The position numbers were made by a program, and so were the translations under genes. This document shows, in pieces, positions 6,731 through 13,013 of a stretch of 13,013 bases of DNA. The notes beneath the pieces are model-generated. The model was not told the origin of the DNA. It did not search any database and worked only from the letters and a program-made list of their open reading frames with translations. The stretch is from contig CALARM010000907.1 in assembly GCA_937888925.1 (NCBI GenBank), forward strand, positions 1-13,013, written 5' to 3'. This stretch comes from an uncultured Synergistia bacterium (lineage in GTDB: Bacteria > Eremiobacterota > SpSt-956 > JAKJGF01). The stretch's first letter is position 1. The number at the start of each line of letters is the position of its first letter.

Positions 6731-6751
6731 CAGTGAACAGTGATCAGTGAA
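6731..6751. repeat. Degenerate heptanucleotide array B (3 units)
   Basis: Units CAGTGAA, CAGTGAT, CAGTGAA, followed by a diverged TACTGCC. On the opposite strand this reads TTCACTG/ATCACTG, the same core as array A at 2453-2480. Confidence 0.7.
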
Positions 6752-6780
6752 TACTGCCCGATTGTTGTTCCTTATTGCTA

Positions 6781-6808
6781 TTTCTTATTTCTCACTTCTT
6801 ATTTACTT
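6781..6808. repeat. Degenerate heptanucleotide array C (4 units)
   Basis: Units TTTCTTA, TTTCTCA, CTTCTTA, TTTACTT. Less pure than the neighbouring arrays, but it keeps the 7-bp step and lies between arrays B and D in the same 144-bp gap. Confidence 0.5.
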
Positions 6809-6810
6809 TG

Positions 6811-6852
6811 TACCTGGTACCTGGTCACTGGTACCTGGTCACTGGTAACTGT
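6811..6852. repeat. Degenerate heptanucleotide array D (6 units)
   Basis: Units TACCTGG, TACCTGG, TCACTGG, TACCTGG, TCACTGG, TAACTGT. The TCACTGG units share the TCACTG core of arrays A and B. The array stops two bases before the stop codon of the HEAT-repeat gene. Confidence 0.8.
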
Positions 6853-6853
6853 T

Positions 6854-7438
6854 TTACTTTCTGTCCAGTTCTGCAAGTACATTTAACATATATTCTTTTA
6901 CCCAGGGATATACTTCTCTGTCTCTGGCTTTTTTTATAGATTCCAGGGCGTTTCTGTCACCGATTTTACCGAGAGCGAAAGCGGCATTCCATCTAATCCA
7001 TTCATTATCATGCCTTAAAGCTTTTGTAAGAGAATCTACTGCCTTTGCATTTTTTATCCAGCCCAGAACATAAGCAACATTTGCCTGAGCTTCTACATTT
7101 GAATGTTTTATTTGATTCAACTCATCGATTAAATACTGTAACCCCAGTTCACCTATTTTAATAAGTGAATGCATGGCATTTTCCTGGACATCTCTGGAAG
7201 GGTCACCTGCGGCTTTTATCAGGGCTTCTACTGCCTGTTTACCGCCTATTTTCCCGAGAGCCAGTGCAGCCATTTTCCTTGTAGTTTCATCACTACTTGC
7301 AACACCTTTAACTACTTCATTGAGTTTAATGGTTCCCATACTGCAGAAATCTTTATATAATTTCTTTTTTTTACTACTGAGTTTTGTGTCAGGCATCTCT
7401 GTACCTGAGCCGACTAACTTTCCCAGAATGCCAAGCAT
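6854..7438 (-). CDS. HEAT-repeat protein
   Basis: This 194-aa soluble protein is built of about five HEAT-like helical repeats between residues 36 and 192. Repeats of this PBS-lyase HEAT type show here as 'TRKMAALALGKIGGKQAVEALIKAAGD', split as TRKMAALALGKIG then GKQAVEALIKAAGD, and as 'WIRWNAAFALGKIGDRNALESI', which keeps the ALGKIG core. The N-terminal 35 residues include a Lys-rich stretch (SSKKKKLYKD) and a weakly hydrophobic start without a clear signal peptide. HEAT repeats make curved solenoids that bind other proteins; no catalytic motif is visible. The ATG at 7436-7438 has aggggtg upstream. It begins 72 bp after the stop of the hybrid histidine kinase gene, so the two may be co-transcribed, but no functional link is shown. 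Confidence 0.88.
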   Translation of the reverse strand: MLGILGKLVGSGTEMPDTKLSSKKKKLYKDFCSMGTIKLNEVVKGVASSDETTRKMAALALGKIGGKQAVEALIKAAGDPSRDVQENAMHSLIKIGELGLQYLIDELNQIKHSNVEAQANVAYVLGWIKNAKAVDSLTKALRHDNEWIRWNAAFALGKIGDRNALESIKKARDREVYPWVKEYMLNVLAELDRK

Positions 7439-7510
7439 AAAAACACCCCTGTTCGCTAAAAGTTACCTTTACAAGTATAGCAAACATAAATAAATATAGC
7501 AATACCTGCC

Positions 7511-9238
7511 CTAATCCTGTCCCATAATGTTTCTTATAGAATTAGCCAGATTATTCATTGTAAAAGGCTTCATAATGAATTCTCTTATGCCTGTACTCAG
7601 AGCCTGTTCTTCATTTACCTGTTCACTGTATCCTGTGCACAGTATTATTGGTATATCACTTCTTATCTTCATTAATTCTCTTGCAAGAGCTATGCCTGAC
7701 ATATTGGGCATAGTCTGATCTGTAATGACAAGGGAAAACTTATCAGGTTCGTTACGAAATGCTTCCAGCGCTTCTATACTGCATGTTGTAGAAATAACTT
7801 CATAGCCAAGTTTTTTTATGAGTCTGTTTCCTATATTAACTATTTCTTTTCTATCGTCAACAAAGAGTATGTATTTTTTACCTTCCTGTACTTTTAATTC
7901 TTCTGTTTCGTCTGTCATATTTTCATACCTGCTTCTCGTAAGGCATGGAAAATATATATGAAACTGTGTCCCTTTGCCTATTTCACTGTAAACTTTAATT
8001 TCCCCTTTATGGCTTTTTACTATGCCATGAACAACAGGAAGCCCCATACCTATACCTTCTCCGAATTTTTTTGTTGTAAAATATGGTTCGAAGATTCTTT
8101 TCATAACATTACTGTTCATACCATGTCCCGTATCACTTATGGTAAGTTTTACATACTGTCCCGGCCTGAGTTTCTCGTATAAATGGGCAGTTTCATGGGT
8201 AATATCTATATCTGTAAGGCTTATTTCCAGAGTTCCGCATTTCCCTGCCATGGCGTATACTGAATTTGTACAGAGATTCATCAAAATCTGCTGTATCTGG
8301 GCACGATCTGCCAGTATTACACTGTTATTTCCTTCAGTATTCTGCTGTATTTCAATAGTGGAAGGCAGTAAAGCTCTGAGCAGTGCAAGACTGTCTCTCA
8401 ATACAACACTTATTACTACAGGTTCTTTTTTCTGTACGCCTTTCTGGCTGAAAATCAGTATCTGTTTTATCAGTTCCTTTGCTTTATGGCAGCTTTTTAT
8501 TACTTCGTTCAGATTTTCCCTGAGAGTGCCTTCGGGAAGTTCTTCAGCTGTCAGTTCCGTGTAACCTAAAATAGATACAAGAATATTATTGAATTCATGG
8601 GCAATTCCTCCGGCAAGCCTCCCTATCGCTTTCATTTTATGATTATCATATAATTCTTCTTCAAGTTTTTTCTTCTCTTCTATTGCTTTTTTTCTCTCTG
8701 TAAGATCTGTAATTACAGCACGATAGACTGTGACATTTTGAGATATAACGGCAGGAATAGTGAGTAGTTGCAATACTGCTGTTTCTTTGTTTTTTTTCTC
8801 TATTGTAATTTCGCTCATTATCTGGCCGCCGGTTTTTTTGCATCTCTCTAAATGATTGAAGAATTTATTTAAATCACCAGGAACTATAAATCTGGTAAAA
8901 GGTAATCCTGTAAGCCCTGCTTTATCCATACCGAGTATTTTAGCACCTGTTAGATTAATCTTTTGAATTATTCCGTTATTATCTATCGTCACGTAACCTG
9001 CAGGTGCAAAATCGTATAGATCTGTATAGAGGTTACGTGAAACTTCCAGTTCTTCCTGGACTTCCTTTAATGCCTGATTCTGCATTTCCAGTTCCACCTT
9101 GTTTAACCTCAGCTTTTTTATTGTTTCTTCCAGTTTGTTGCGGTATATACTGTCTTTGGGTATCTTCCATGTCTTTTTCAGTTTTTTCCATGATGGTGCA
9201 AAGCCTTTAAAGTTCTTATGGATTTTATAATCTGACAT
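7511..9238 (-). CDS. PAS-domain hybrid histidine kinase with C-terminal receiver
   Basis: This 575-aa soluble protein has no membrane segments. In order: a basic N-terminus, a coiled coil (about 33-70), a PAS domain (about 70-185; LYDFAPAGYVTIDNNGII), a histidine phosphotransfer helix with His214 in GGIAHEFNNIL, and an HATPase domain with N box (NLCTNSVYAM), SDTGHGM, the FTTK/FGEGIGMGL lid and a GKGTQFHIYFP end. A receiver domain (about 455-573) follows with the acidic pair Asp461/Asp462, phospho-acceptor Asp507 in ITDQTMP, Thr535 and Lys557. All residues needed for kinase and receiver function are present. It would sense a cytoplasmic signal through PAS; no haem or flavin motif is evident. 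No separate output regulator lies beside it, so the receiver may pass phosphate to an unlinked partner. The start at 9238 has a strong aggagg. Confidence 0.95.
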   Translation of the reverse strand: MSDYKIHKNFKGFAPSWKKLKKTWKIPKDSIYRNKLEETIKKLRLNKVELEMQNQALKEVQEELEVSRNLYTDLYDFAPAGYVTIDNNGIIQKINLTGAKILGMDKAGLTGLPFTRFIVPGDLNKFFNHLERCKKTGGQIMSEITIEKKNKETAVLQLLTIPAVISQNVTVYRAVITDLTERKKAIEEKKKLEEELYDNHKMKAIGRLAGGIAHEFNNILVSILGYTELTAEELPEGTLRENLNEVIKSCHKAKELIKQILIFSQKGVQKKEPVVISVVLRDSLALLRALLPSTIEIQQNTEGNNSVILADRAQIQQILMNLCTNSVYAMAGKCGTLEISLTDIDITHETAHLYEKLRPGQYVKLTISDTGHGMNSNVMKRIFEPYFTTKKFGEGIGMGLPVVHGIVKSHKGEIKVYSEIGKGTQFHIYFPCLTRSRYENMTDETEELKVQEGKKYILFVDDRKEIVNIGNRLIKKLGYEVISTTCSIEALEAFRNEPDKFSLVITDQTMPNMSGIALARELMKIRSDIPIILCTGYSEQVNEEQALSTGIREFIMKPFTMNNLANSIRNIMGQD

Positions 9239-9630
9239 TTTTCAACCTCCTATCTGGTATTAGAAATACACTATAAATACTCTGTACTTTCTCTCTTATT
9301 TGCAATTATCGGCTTTTTTCTGTAAAACAATATTGTTACGTGAAAATAAAAACTCTCCCTCTGTTAAAGGAAGAGTTCATATTAAACCCGGTAGAAGATT
9401 TATCTCTCATAATACTACCTCTACCAGCATGCTTTATTTCATAAAAATATACTTGCCATTATTAATTTACTTTCCCTTACTCTCTTATTCTGCTGGTTCA
9501 TTATATATTCGTCAGGTTATTTTTAAGATCCTTTTTAAAAAGAAATTTTTTATATAAGATGCGAAATTTTTATTGATAAGCCTATTTTTCTTTTTCTCCG
9601 GGTATAATAATGTTCAGGGAGTGATGTAAA
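9239..9630. other. 392-bp divergent intergenic region
   Basis: This region separates the - strand kinase gene from the + strand pair starting at 9631. It is very AT-rich. It contains a terminator-like hairpin on the - strand (9351-9377), a 12-bp palindrome aacaatattgtt (9326-9337), and a 7-bp long-range stem accagca/tgctggt (9423-9429 with 9491-9497). A tataat at 9603-9608 stands before the 9631 gene but has no matching -35 hexamer and lies too close to the ribosome binding site. Short open frames here have no convincing start or composition. Confidence 0.5.
9340..9377 (-). terminator. Terminator-like hairpin in the kinase leader
   Basis: On the - strand, aactcttcc pairs with gggagagtt (9 bp with one G-U) around a 9-nt loop, and the stem runs straight into TTTTTATTTTC. 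It lies about 110 bp upstream of the kinase start and is not downstream of any - strand gene. It could therefore be an attenuator in the kinase leader, or a stop for stray transcription coming from the + strand genes' antisense side. Confidence 0.5.
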
Positions 9631-9966
9631 GTGTATAAAACAATGGAACTTACAGAAGATCTTGCATATTACTTTAATATTCCGCGATATACTAATATAT
9701 TGTTTACCCTGGATATGTATAGAGATTTTAAAAGAACTCTTTATGAAACAGGCAATCCTTCTGTTATAGATGATCTTGATACAGTGGAACATTTACTTAA
9801 AGATCTCAAGGGAAGACAGAAAAAAATAGCAAAACTTATAGAATATTCAAAAAGTAGAAAACGTATAAGCTACAGTCTTGGCGCAAGTCTGTCCACTATT
9901 AAAAGAGATATGAGAGATATGAGAGATATGTTTTCAAGAGTACTTTCCAGAATTTATGCTTATTAG
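9631..9966 (+). CDS. Small protein with possible helix-turn-helix
   Basis: I do not recognise a named family for this 111-aa protein. It starts with GTG at 9631, supported by agggag 9 nt upstream. Residues 1-60 are mixed and probably helical. From about 61 the sequence (GRQKKIAKLIEYSKSRKRIS, then YSLGASLSTIKRDM) resembles the region-4-like helix-turn-helix of sigma factors and small phage-type regulators, where a helix ending in LGxS is followed by a TIKR recognition helix (inference, weak to moderate). Residues 92-100 are RDMRDMRDM, encoded by three perfect 9-bp DNA repeats (9904-9930). It ends 7 nt before the large TPR gene, so the pair is almost certainly co-transcribed. A DNA-binding role is suggested but unproven. 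Confidence 0.75.
   Translation: MYKTMELTEDLAYYFNIPRYTNILFTLDMYRDFKRTLYETGNPSVIDDLDTVEHLLKDLKGRQKKIAKLIEYSKSRKRISYSLGASLSTIKRDMRDMRDMFSRVLSRIYAY
9904..9930 (+). repeat. In-frame 9-bp tandem repeat x 3
   Basis: Three perfect copies of agagatatg encode Arg-Asp-Met three times, just after the putative recognition helix of the 111-aa protein. Copy number may vary between strains. Confidence 0.9.
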
Positions 9967-9973
9967 TTAAATA

Positions 9974-12151
9974 ATGAAATATATTGACAGAAGATTATTT
10001 TTATGTCTCTTTATAATTTTACTTATAACCTTCATAAGTTTTTTTCCTGTTATTAATGCAGATCTTACCAACTGGGATGATAATCATTATATTACCGGTA
10101 ATAAAATGATCATGAGTTTATCACCGGAAAACATCAAAGAAATGTTCAAGATCTTTTTTGATAAAAATGTGCCCTTCCAGCAAACTCTTTATACCCCTCT
10201 TGTTCATTTATCCTATGGGATAGAATATTATTTTTTTGGTTTTAATCCTTCTGTCAATCACAGGACAAACCTTATTCTTCATCTCATAAATACCATGGTC
10301 GTGTTCTTTCTTATCTATATGATTACAGAAGATAGAGGTAAATCTTTTTTTGTGAGCCTCTTTTTTGGTATTCATCCTCTTCATGTGGAATCTGTTGCCT
10401 GGATATCGGAGAGAAAAGATGTTCTATACAGCTTCTTTTATTTATTATCTCTTATTACTTATAATTATTATCAGAAAGAACATGGGAAGATTTATTATTA
10501 TTTCTCAATTTTTTTATTTTCACTCTCCATTCTCTCAAAACCAATGGCAATGACTCTTCCATTTATTTTATTGCTTTTTGATTATTTAAAAAAGAGAAGC
10601 TTCAGTAAATATACAATCATTGAGAAAATTCCATATTTTATAATTTCATTTCTATGTGTAATTATAACTTTCACTATAAGTTCCCGGGTAAAACCGGAGG
10701 AAGAAGTAAAATTATTGAGTATTTATAATATTTTTATAGCATCCTATGGGATTATGCTTTACATCTATAAATTCTTACTGCCTTTCAGGTTATCAGCTAT
10801 ATACCCCCATCTCGAATGGAATAAAATACCTGTTATTTTCTGGATTTCTCCTTTTATTATTCTTCTTGCTCTGGCATTCGTCATATATTCCGGCAAATAT
10901 ACAGGCAGGATAATCTTCGGTTTTATGTTTTTCTTTATAACTATTTTACCTGTAAGTCAGATTATAACCCTCCATCCGGGAATAATTAATGACAGATATA
11001 TGTATATTGCATCTATCGGTTTACTATACCTGTTCTCTGAAGGATTTTTTAGTTTGTATGAAAGAAAGAAATTCAAAAATTTTATTACAGTAATTCTGGT
11101 TGTAATAATAATTTCTTTTTCTTTTCTTACCCGTGAAAGGTGTAAAGTCTGGAAAGACAGTCTTTCTTTATGGAATGATGTTCTTTTAAAATATCCCAAT
11201 GCCATGCAGGCTTATACTAACCGTGGAAATATATATAGAGAAAAAGGCGAATATAATAAAGCTCTGTCTGATTTTACAGAAGCTTTAAGGTTAAAACCTT
11301 ATAAGGCAGAACTTTACGCTACCCGTAGTAATATCTATACAGAATTAAAAGAATATGATAAGGCTATAGCAGATCTTAATTATGCTCTGAAACTTAAGCC
11401 TGACCTGCCGGGAGCCTATCTTAATCGCGGTAACCTGTACAGACTGAAAGGCGATTATAATAAAGCTATTTCAGACTATAGCGAGGCTTTGAAACTTAAG
11501 CCTGATTATGCAGAGGTCTATTATAACAGAGCCGTTGTTTATGATATTCTGAAAGATTATAATAAATCCCTTGCAGATTATACCGGAGCGATAGAATATA
11601 AACCTGATTATGTAGAAGCTCTTTATAACAGGGCTATTATTTATGATATGGCGGGAGATTATAATAAAGCTCTTGCTGATTTGACTCAGGCAATTAAATA
11701 CAAAGCAGATTATATAGAAGCCTATCAAAACAGAGGAAATATATATTATAAAACCGGTATGTACGATAATGCTTTTAATGATTTCAATCGTTTATTGACC
11801 ATCAATCCGGGATTCGCAAAAGGCTATATAAGCCGGGGTACTATATATACTGACACAGGTAGATATTCAGACGCTCTGAAGGATTTTAATAAAGCCATAG
11901 AAATTGATCCTCATTCCATTGAAGCTTTTAATGGTCGCGGAACAGTCTATGGCCTTATGAGTGACTATAACAGGGCTATAGAGGATTTTACAAAAGCGTT
12001 ATCTATTGATAAAAATTCTGTTCAATCATATTATAACAGAGCATTTACTTATATGAAAAAAGGGGACTATACGAAAGCCAGGGAAGATGTGAAAAAACTT
12101 GAATCTTCCGGTTATAAAGTTGATAAATCAGTTTTTAAAGAAATATATTAA
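9974..12151 (+). CDS. TMTC-like GT-C membrane protein with nine TPR repeats
   Basis: This 725-aa protein has two halves. Residues 1 to about 395 hold roughly eleven membrane helices. The first extracytoplasmic loop carries the acidic pair typical of GT-C glycosyltransferases (DLTNWDDNHY, Asp35/Asp36), and a later segment reads GIHPLHVESVAWISERKDVL (residues about 132-151). This matches the conserved 'HPxHxEaVaW..gRxD' motif of TMTC-type protein O-mannosyltransferases and their bacterial relatives. Residues about 411-716 are nine consecutive 34-residue TPRs with the usual NRGxxYxxxGxYxxAxxDxxxAxxxxP pattern. The likely role is transfer of a sugar from a lipid-linked donor to a protein, with the TPRs holding substrate or partner (inference; many bacterial members are uncharacterised). 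There is no ribosome binding site, and the 7-nt gap from the previous gene suggests translational coupling. A hairpin with a U-run follows the stop. Confidence 0.88.
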   Translation: MKYIDRRLFLCLFIILLITFISFFPVINADLTNWDDNHYITGNKMIMSLSPENIKEMFKIFFDKNVPFQQTLYTPLVHLSYGIEYYFFGFNPSVNHRTNLILHLINTMVVFFLIYMITEDRGKSFFVSLFFGIHPLHVESVAWISERKDVLYSFFYLLSLITYNYYQKEHGKIYYYFSIFLFSLSILSKPMAMTLPFILLLFDYLKKRSFSKYTIIEKIPYFIISFLCVIITFTISSRVKPEEEVKLLSIYNIFIASYGIMLYIYKFLLPFRLSAIYPHLEWNKIPVIFWISPFIILLALAFVIYSGKYTGRIIFGFMFFFITILPVSQIITLHPGIINDRYMYIASIGLLYLFSEGFFSLYERKKFKNFITVILVVIIISFSFLTRERCKVWKDSLSLWNDVLLKYPNAMQAYTNRGNIYREKGEYNKALSDFTEALRLKPYKAELYATRSNIYTELKEYDKAIADLNYALKLKPDLPGAYLNRGNLYRLKGDYNKAISDYSEALKLKPDYAEVYYNRAVVYDILKDYNKSLADYTGAIEYKPDYVEALYNRAIIYDMAGDYNKALADLTQAIKYKADYIEAYQNRGNIYYKTGMYDNAFNDFNRLLTINPGFAKGYISRGTIYTDTGRYSDALKDFNKAIEIDPHSIEAFNGRGTVYGLMSDYNRAIEDFTKALSIDKNSVQSYYNRAFTYMKKGDYTKAREDVKKLESSGYKVDKSVFKEIY

Positions 12152-12156
12152 TTGCG

Positions 12157-12219
12157 AAAGGTGAAGAGTGAATGGTGAAATAATTCCTTCACCCTTCACG
12201 CATCACCCTTCACCTTTTT
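12157..12219 (+). terminator. Long-looped hairpin with U-run after the TPR gene
   Basis: The arms aaaggtgaag (12157-12166) and cttcaccttt (12208-12217) pair perfectly, with further partial pairing inside, and the right arm ends in five T's on the + strand. It stands 5 bp after the stop of the TPR gene. Both arms are made of heptad units (see the array at 12160-12215), so the terminator, if real, was built from the repeat. Confidence 0.55.
12160..12215. repeat. Heptanucleotide array E, two inverted blocks
   Basis: On the + strand: GGTGAAG, AGTGAAT, GGTGAAA, spacer TAATTCC, then TTCACCC, TTCACGC, ATCACCC, TTCACCT. Every unit keeps the 7-bp step, and the second block is the inverse of the first. 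The second block overlaps the end of the DUF2232 gene: the units read on the - strand give the last codons, ending KVKGDA and TGA. Confidence 0.8.
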
Positions 12220-13013
12220 ATCCAGTCTCCTGAAATCCATCCAGGTATCAAAAAGACCAATGTAAAGTATAATACCCAGGAGAGGTATCAGTAAATAAAT
12301 AATCAAAATTTTCCATATTAAATGTAATTTATATTTACTCATATAAAAAGAGAGTATGGAAATTCCTATTACCATATAAAGATATTGACATATAACTATT
12401 ATATTGAAGCCGACAAGAAAATAATAGTTATCAGGCATATTCCCCATATTTAAACTTGTTACCTGCGCTTTATTCATTCCTATTATAAAGAGTACAAAAC
12501 CTGTAATAAATACCCATGCATAATGCCATGACAGTCTCCAGTTACTGAAAGGAGGCAGAACAGGAATAATATAACCCAGTTTTTTTAATATTTTCTGTGC
12601 TATTATATACTGTAAGAATGTCATTATACAGGCAGCAAATATCATGGAGGCTACAATAATTTTTTTCCAGTTCTTTAATCCTGCAGTTAATTTTTCCATT
12701 TCATTTCCCGGTATATTAAATGTTTTTTGCATTTCTGCCATCTGGGTTGAAACACTATTTATCGTACTATCCATTGTTGTTGAAAAATTTACTCCAGTAA
12801 GAAGCTGTAAACTTAAAAACGACATAAGAGTTGTTAATACATAAATTGCTATCCCTGCAAATATTATTTTACTTACAGACCATTTTGCTTTTATGGATAG
12901 CCCGAAAACCATACCTACAAGATTAAAGTTTATGACAAAGTAAATCCCTTCTCTGAAACCTGCAAATAAACTGAATACACATCCTGCTACAAGAGTGGCA
13001 AGAAAACCTGCCT
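12196..13013 (-). CDS. YybS/DUF2232-type membrane protein (N-terminus outside window)
   Basis: The frame ends at 12196 and stays open to the right edge. An ATG at 12910-12912 is probably internal, since the codons upstream (with LVAGCVFSLFAGF and IYFVINFNLVG) continue a hydrophobic membrane pattern. The visible portion, about 272 residues, has at least six membrane helices and the DUF2232 signatures: a loop of about 50 polar residues with Met/Glu-rich helix after 'LQLLTGVNF', then 'PPFSNWRLSWHYAW', and near the C-terminus 'GLFDTWMDFRRLDKK'. YybS-type proteins are multi-spanning membrane proteins of unknown function, possibly transport-related. The last six residues (KVKGDA) come from a heptad repeat array that runs into the gene, so the natural end may once have been elsewhere. 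It converges with the TPR gene across 44 bp. Confidence 0.85.
   Translation of the reverse strand, partial: AGFLATLVAGCVFSLFAGFREGIYFVINFNLVGMVFGLSIKAKWSVSKIIFAGIAIYVLTTLMSFLSLQLLTGVNFSTTMDSTINSVSTQMAEMQKTFNIPGNEMEKLTAGLKNWKKIIVASMIFAACIMTFLQYIIAQKILKKLGYIIPVLPPFSNWRLSWHYAWVFITGFVLFIIGMNKAQVTSLNMGNMPDNYYFLVGFNIIVICQYLYMVIGISILSFYMSKYKLHLIWKILIIYLLIPLLGIILYIGLFDTWMDFRRLDKKVKGDA

Noticed and set aside
9300..9557. 85-codon + strand frame in the divergent intergenic region
   Set aside because: It starts with TTG, has no ribosome binding site, an AT-driven composition with Phe/Ile/Leu runs, and overlaps the kinase leader hairpin.
9603..9608. tataat as the -10 box of the 9631 gene
   Set aside because: No -35 hexamer at 16-18 bp (the nearest ttgata is 24 bp away), and the implied start site would fall on the ribosome binding site.
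9550..9792. 80-codon - strand frame overlapping the start of the 111-aa gene
   Set aside because: Composition is dominated by Ile, Lys and Ser from AT-rich DNA, and it lies antisense to a gene with a good ribosome binding site.

Overview
This is an AT-rich stretch of bacterial chromosome with ordinary gene density and no phage, plasmid, tRNA, rRNA or CRISPR signature. It holds eleven protein genes, two of them cut by the window edges. The gene mix suggests an uncultured, probably anaerobic lineage, but nothing here fixes the phylum. The clues are a NifU/IscU-like scaffold paired with a GGGtGRT protein (a pair I know best from anaerobes), a YybS/DUF2232 membrane protein, HEAT and SUMF1 proteins, a PAS hybrid kinase, and a TMTC-like membrane protein with TPRs. 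The anaerobe inference rests mainly on the first pair.

Layout, left to right. (1) Positions 1-416, + strand: the C-terminal part of a DUF697-like membrane protein. (2) Positions 417-561: a gap between convergent genes holding a palindromic element of the dispersed 'cattgcgag' type. (3) Positions 562-2282, - strand: a two-gene operon, NifU-like scaffold then GGGtGRT protein. (4) Positions 2487-4492, - strand: two lytic transglycosylases with similar C-terminal catalytic domains and quite different signal-less N-termini, one of them an extreme Met/Gly/Pro low-complexity region. The 311-bp gap between them contains a structured block I cannot assign. (5) Positions 4608-9238, - strand: in order of transcription, a soluble PAS hybrid histidine kinase, a HEAT-repeat protein, a SUMF1-fold protein and an S41 (CtpA-type) protease with a PDZ domain. 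The last two are probably one transcript; the others may be.

(6) Positions 9239-9630: a divergent intergenic region. It includes a terminator-like hairpin in the kinase leader. (7) Positions 9631-12151, + strand: a 111-aa protein with a possible helix-turn-helix, followed 7 nt later by a 725-aa protein made of a GT-C-like membrane domain and nine TPRs. (8) Positions 12196-13013, - strand: a YybS/DUF2232 membrane protein cut by the right edge.

The clearest genome-scale oddity is a set of degenerate arrays with a 7-bp period (2453-2480, 6731-6852, 12160-12215) in three intergenic regions. Two of them match each other on opposite strands (core NTCACTG). They resemble the heptameric short tandem repeats known from filamentous cyanobacteria, though the genes do not look cyanobacterial. 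One array runs into a coding region and supplies the last six codons of the DUF2232 protein.

Functionally, the central block centres on the cell envelope (two murein lyases and an exported protease) and signalling (kinase). The 562-2282 operon is a separate iron-sulfur-related unit. The cellular role of most of these proteins is inferred from family membership only.
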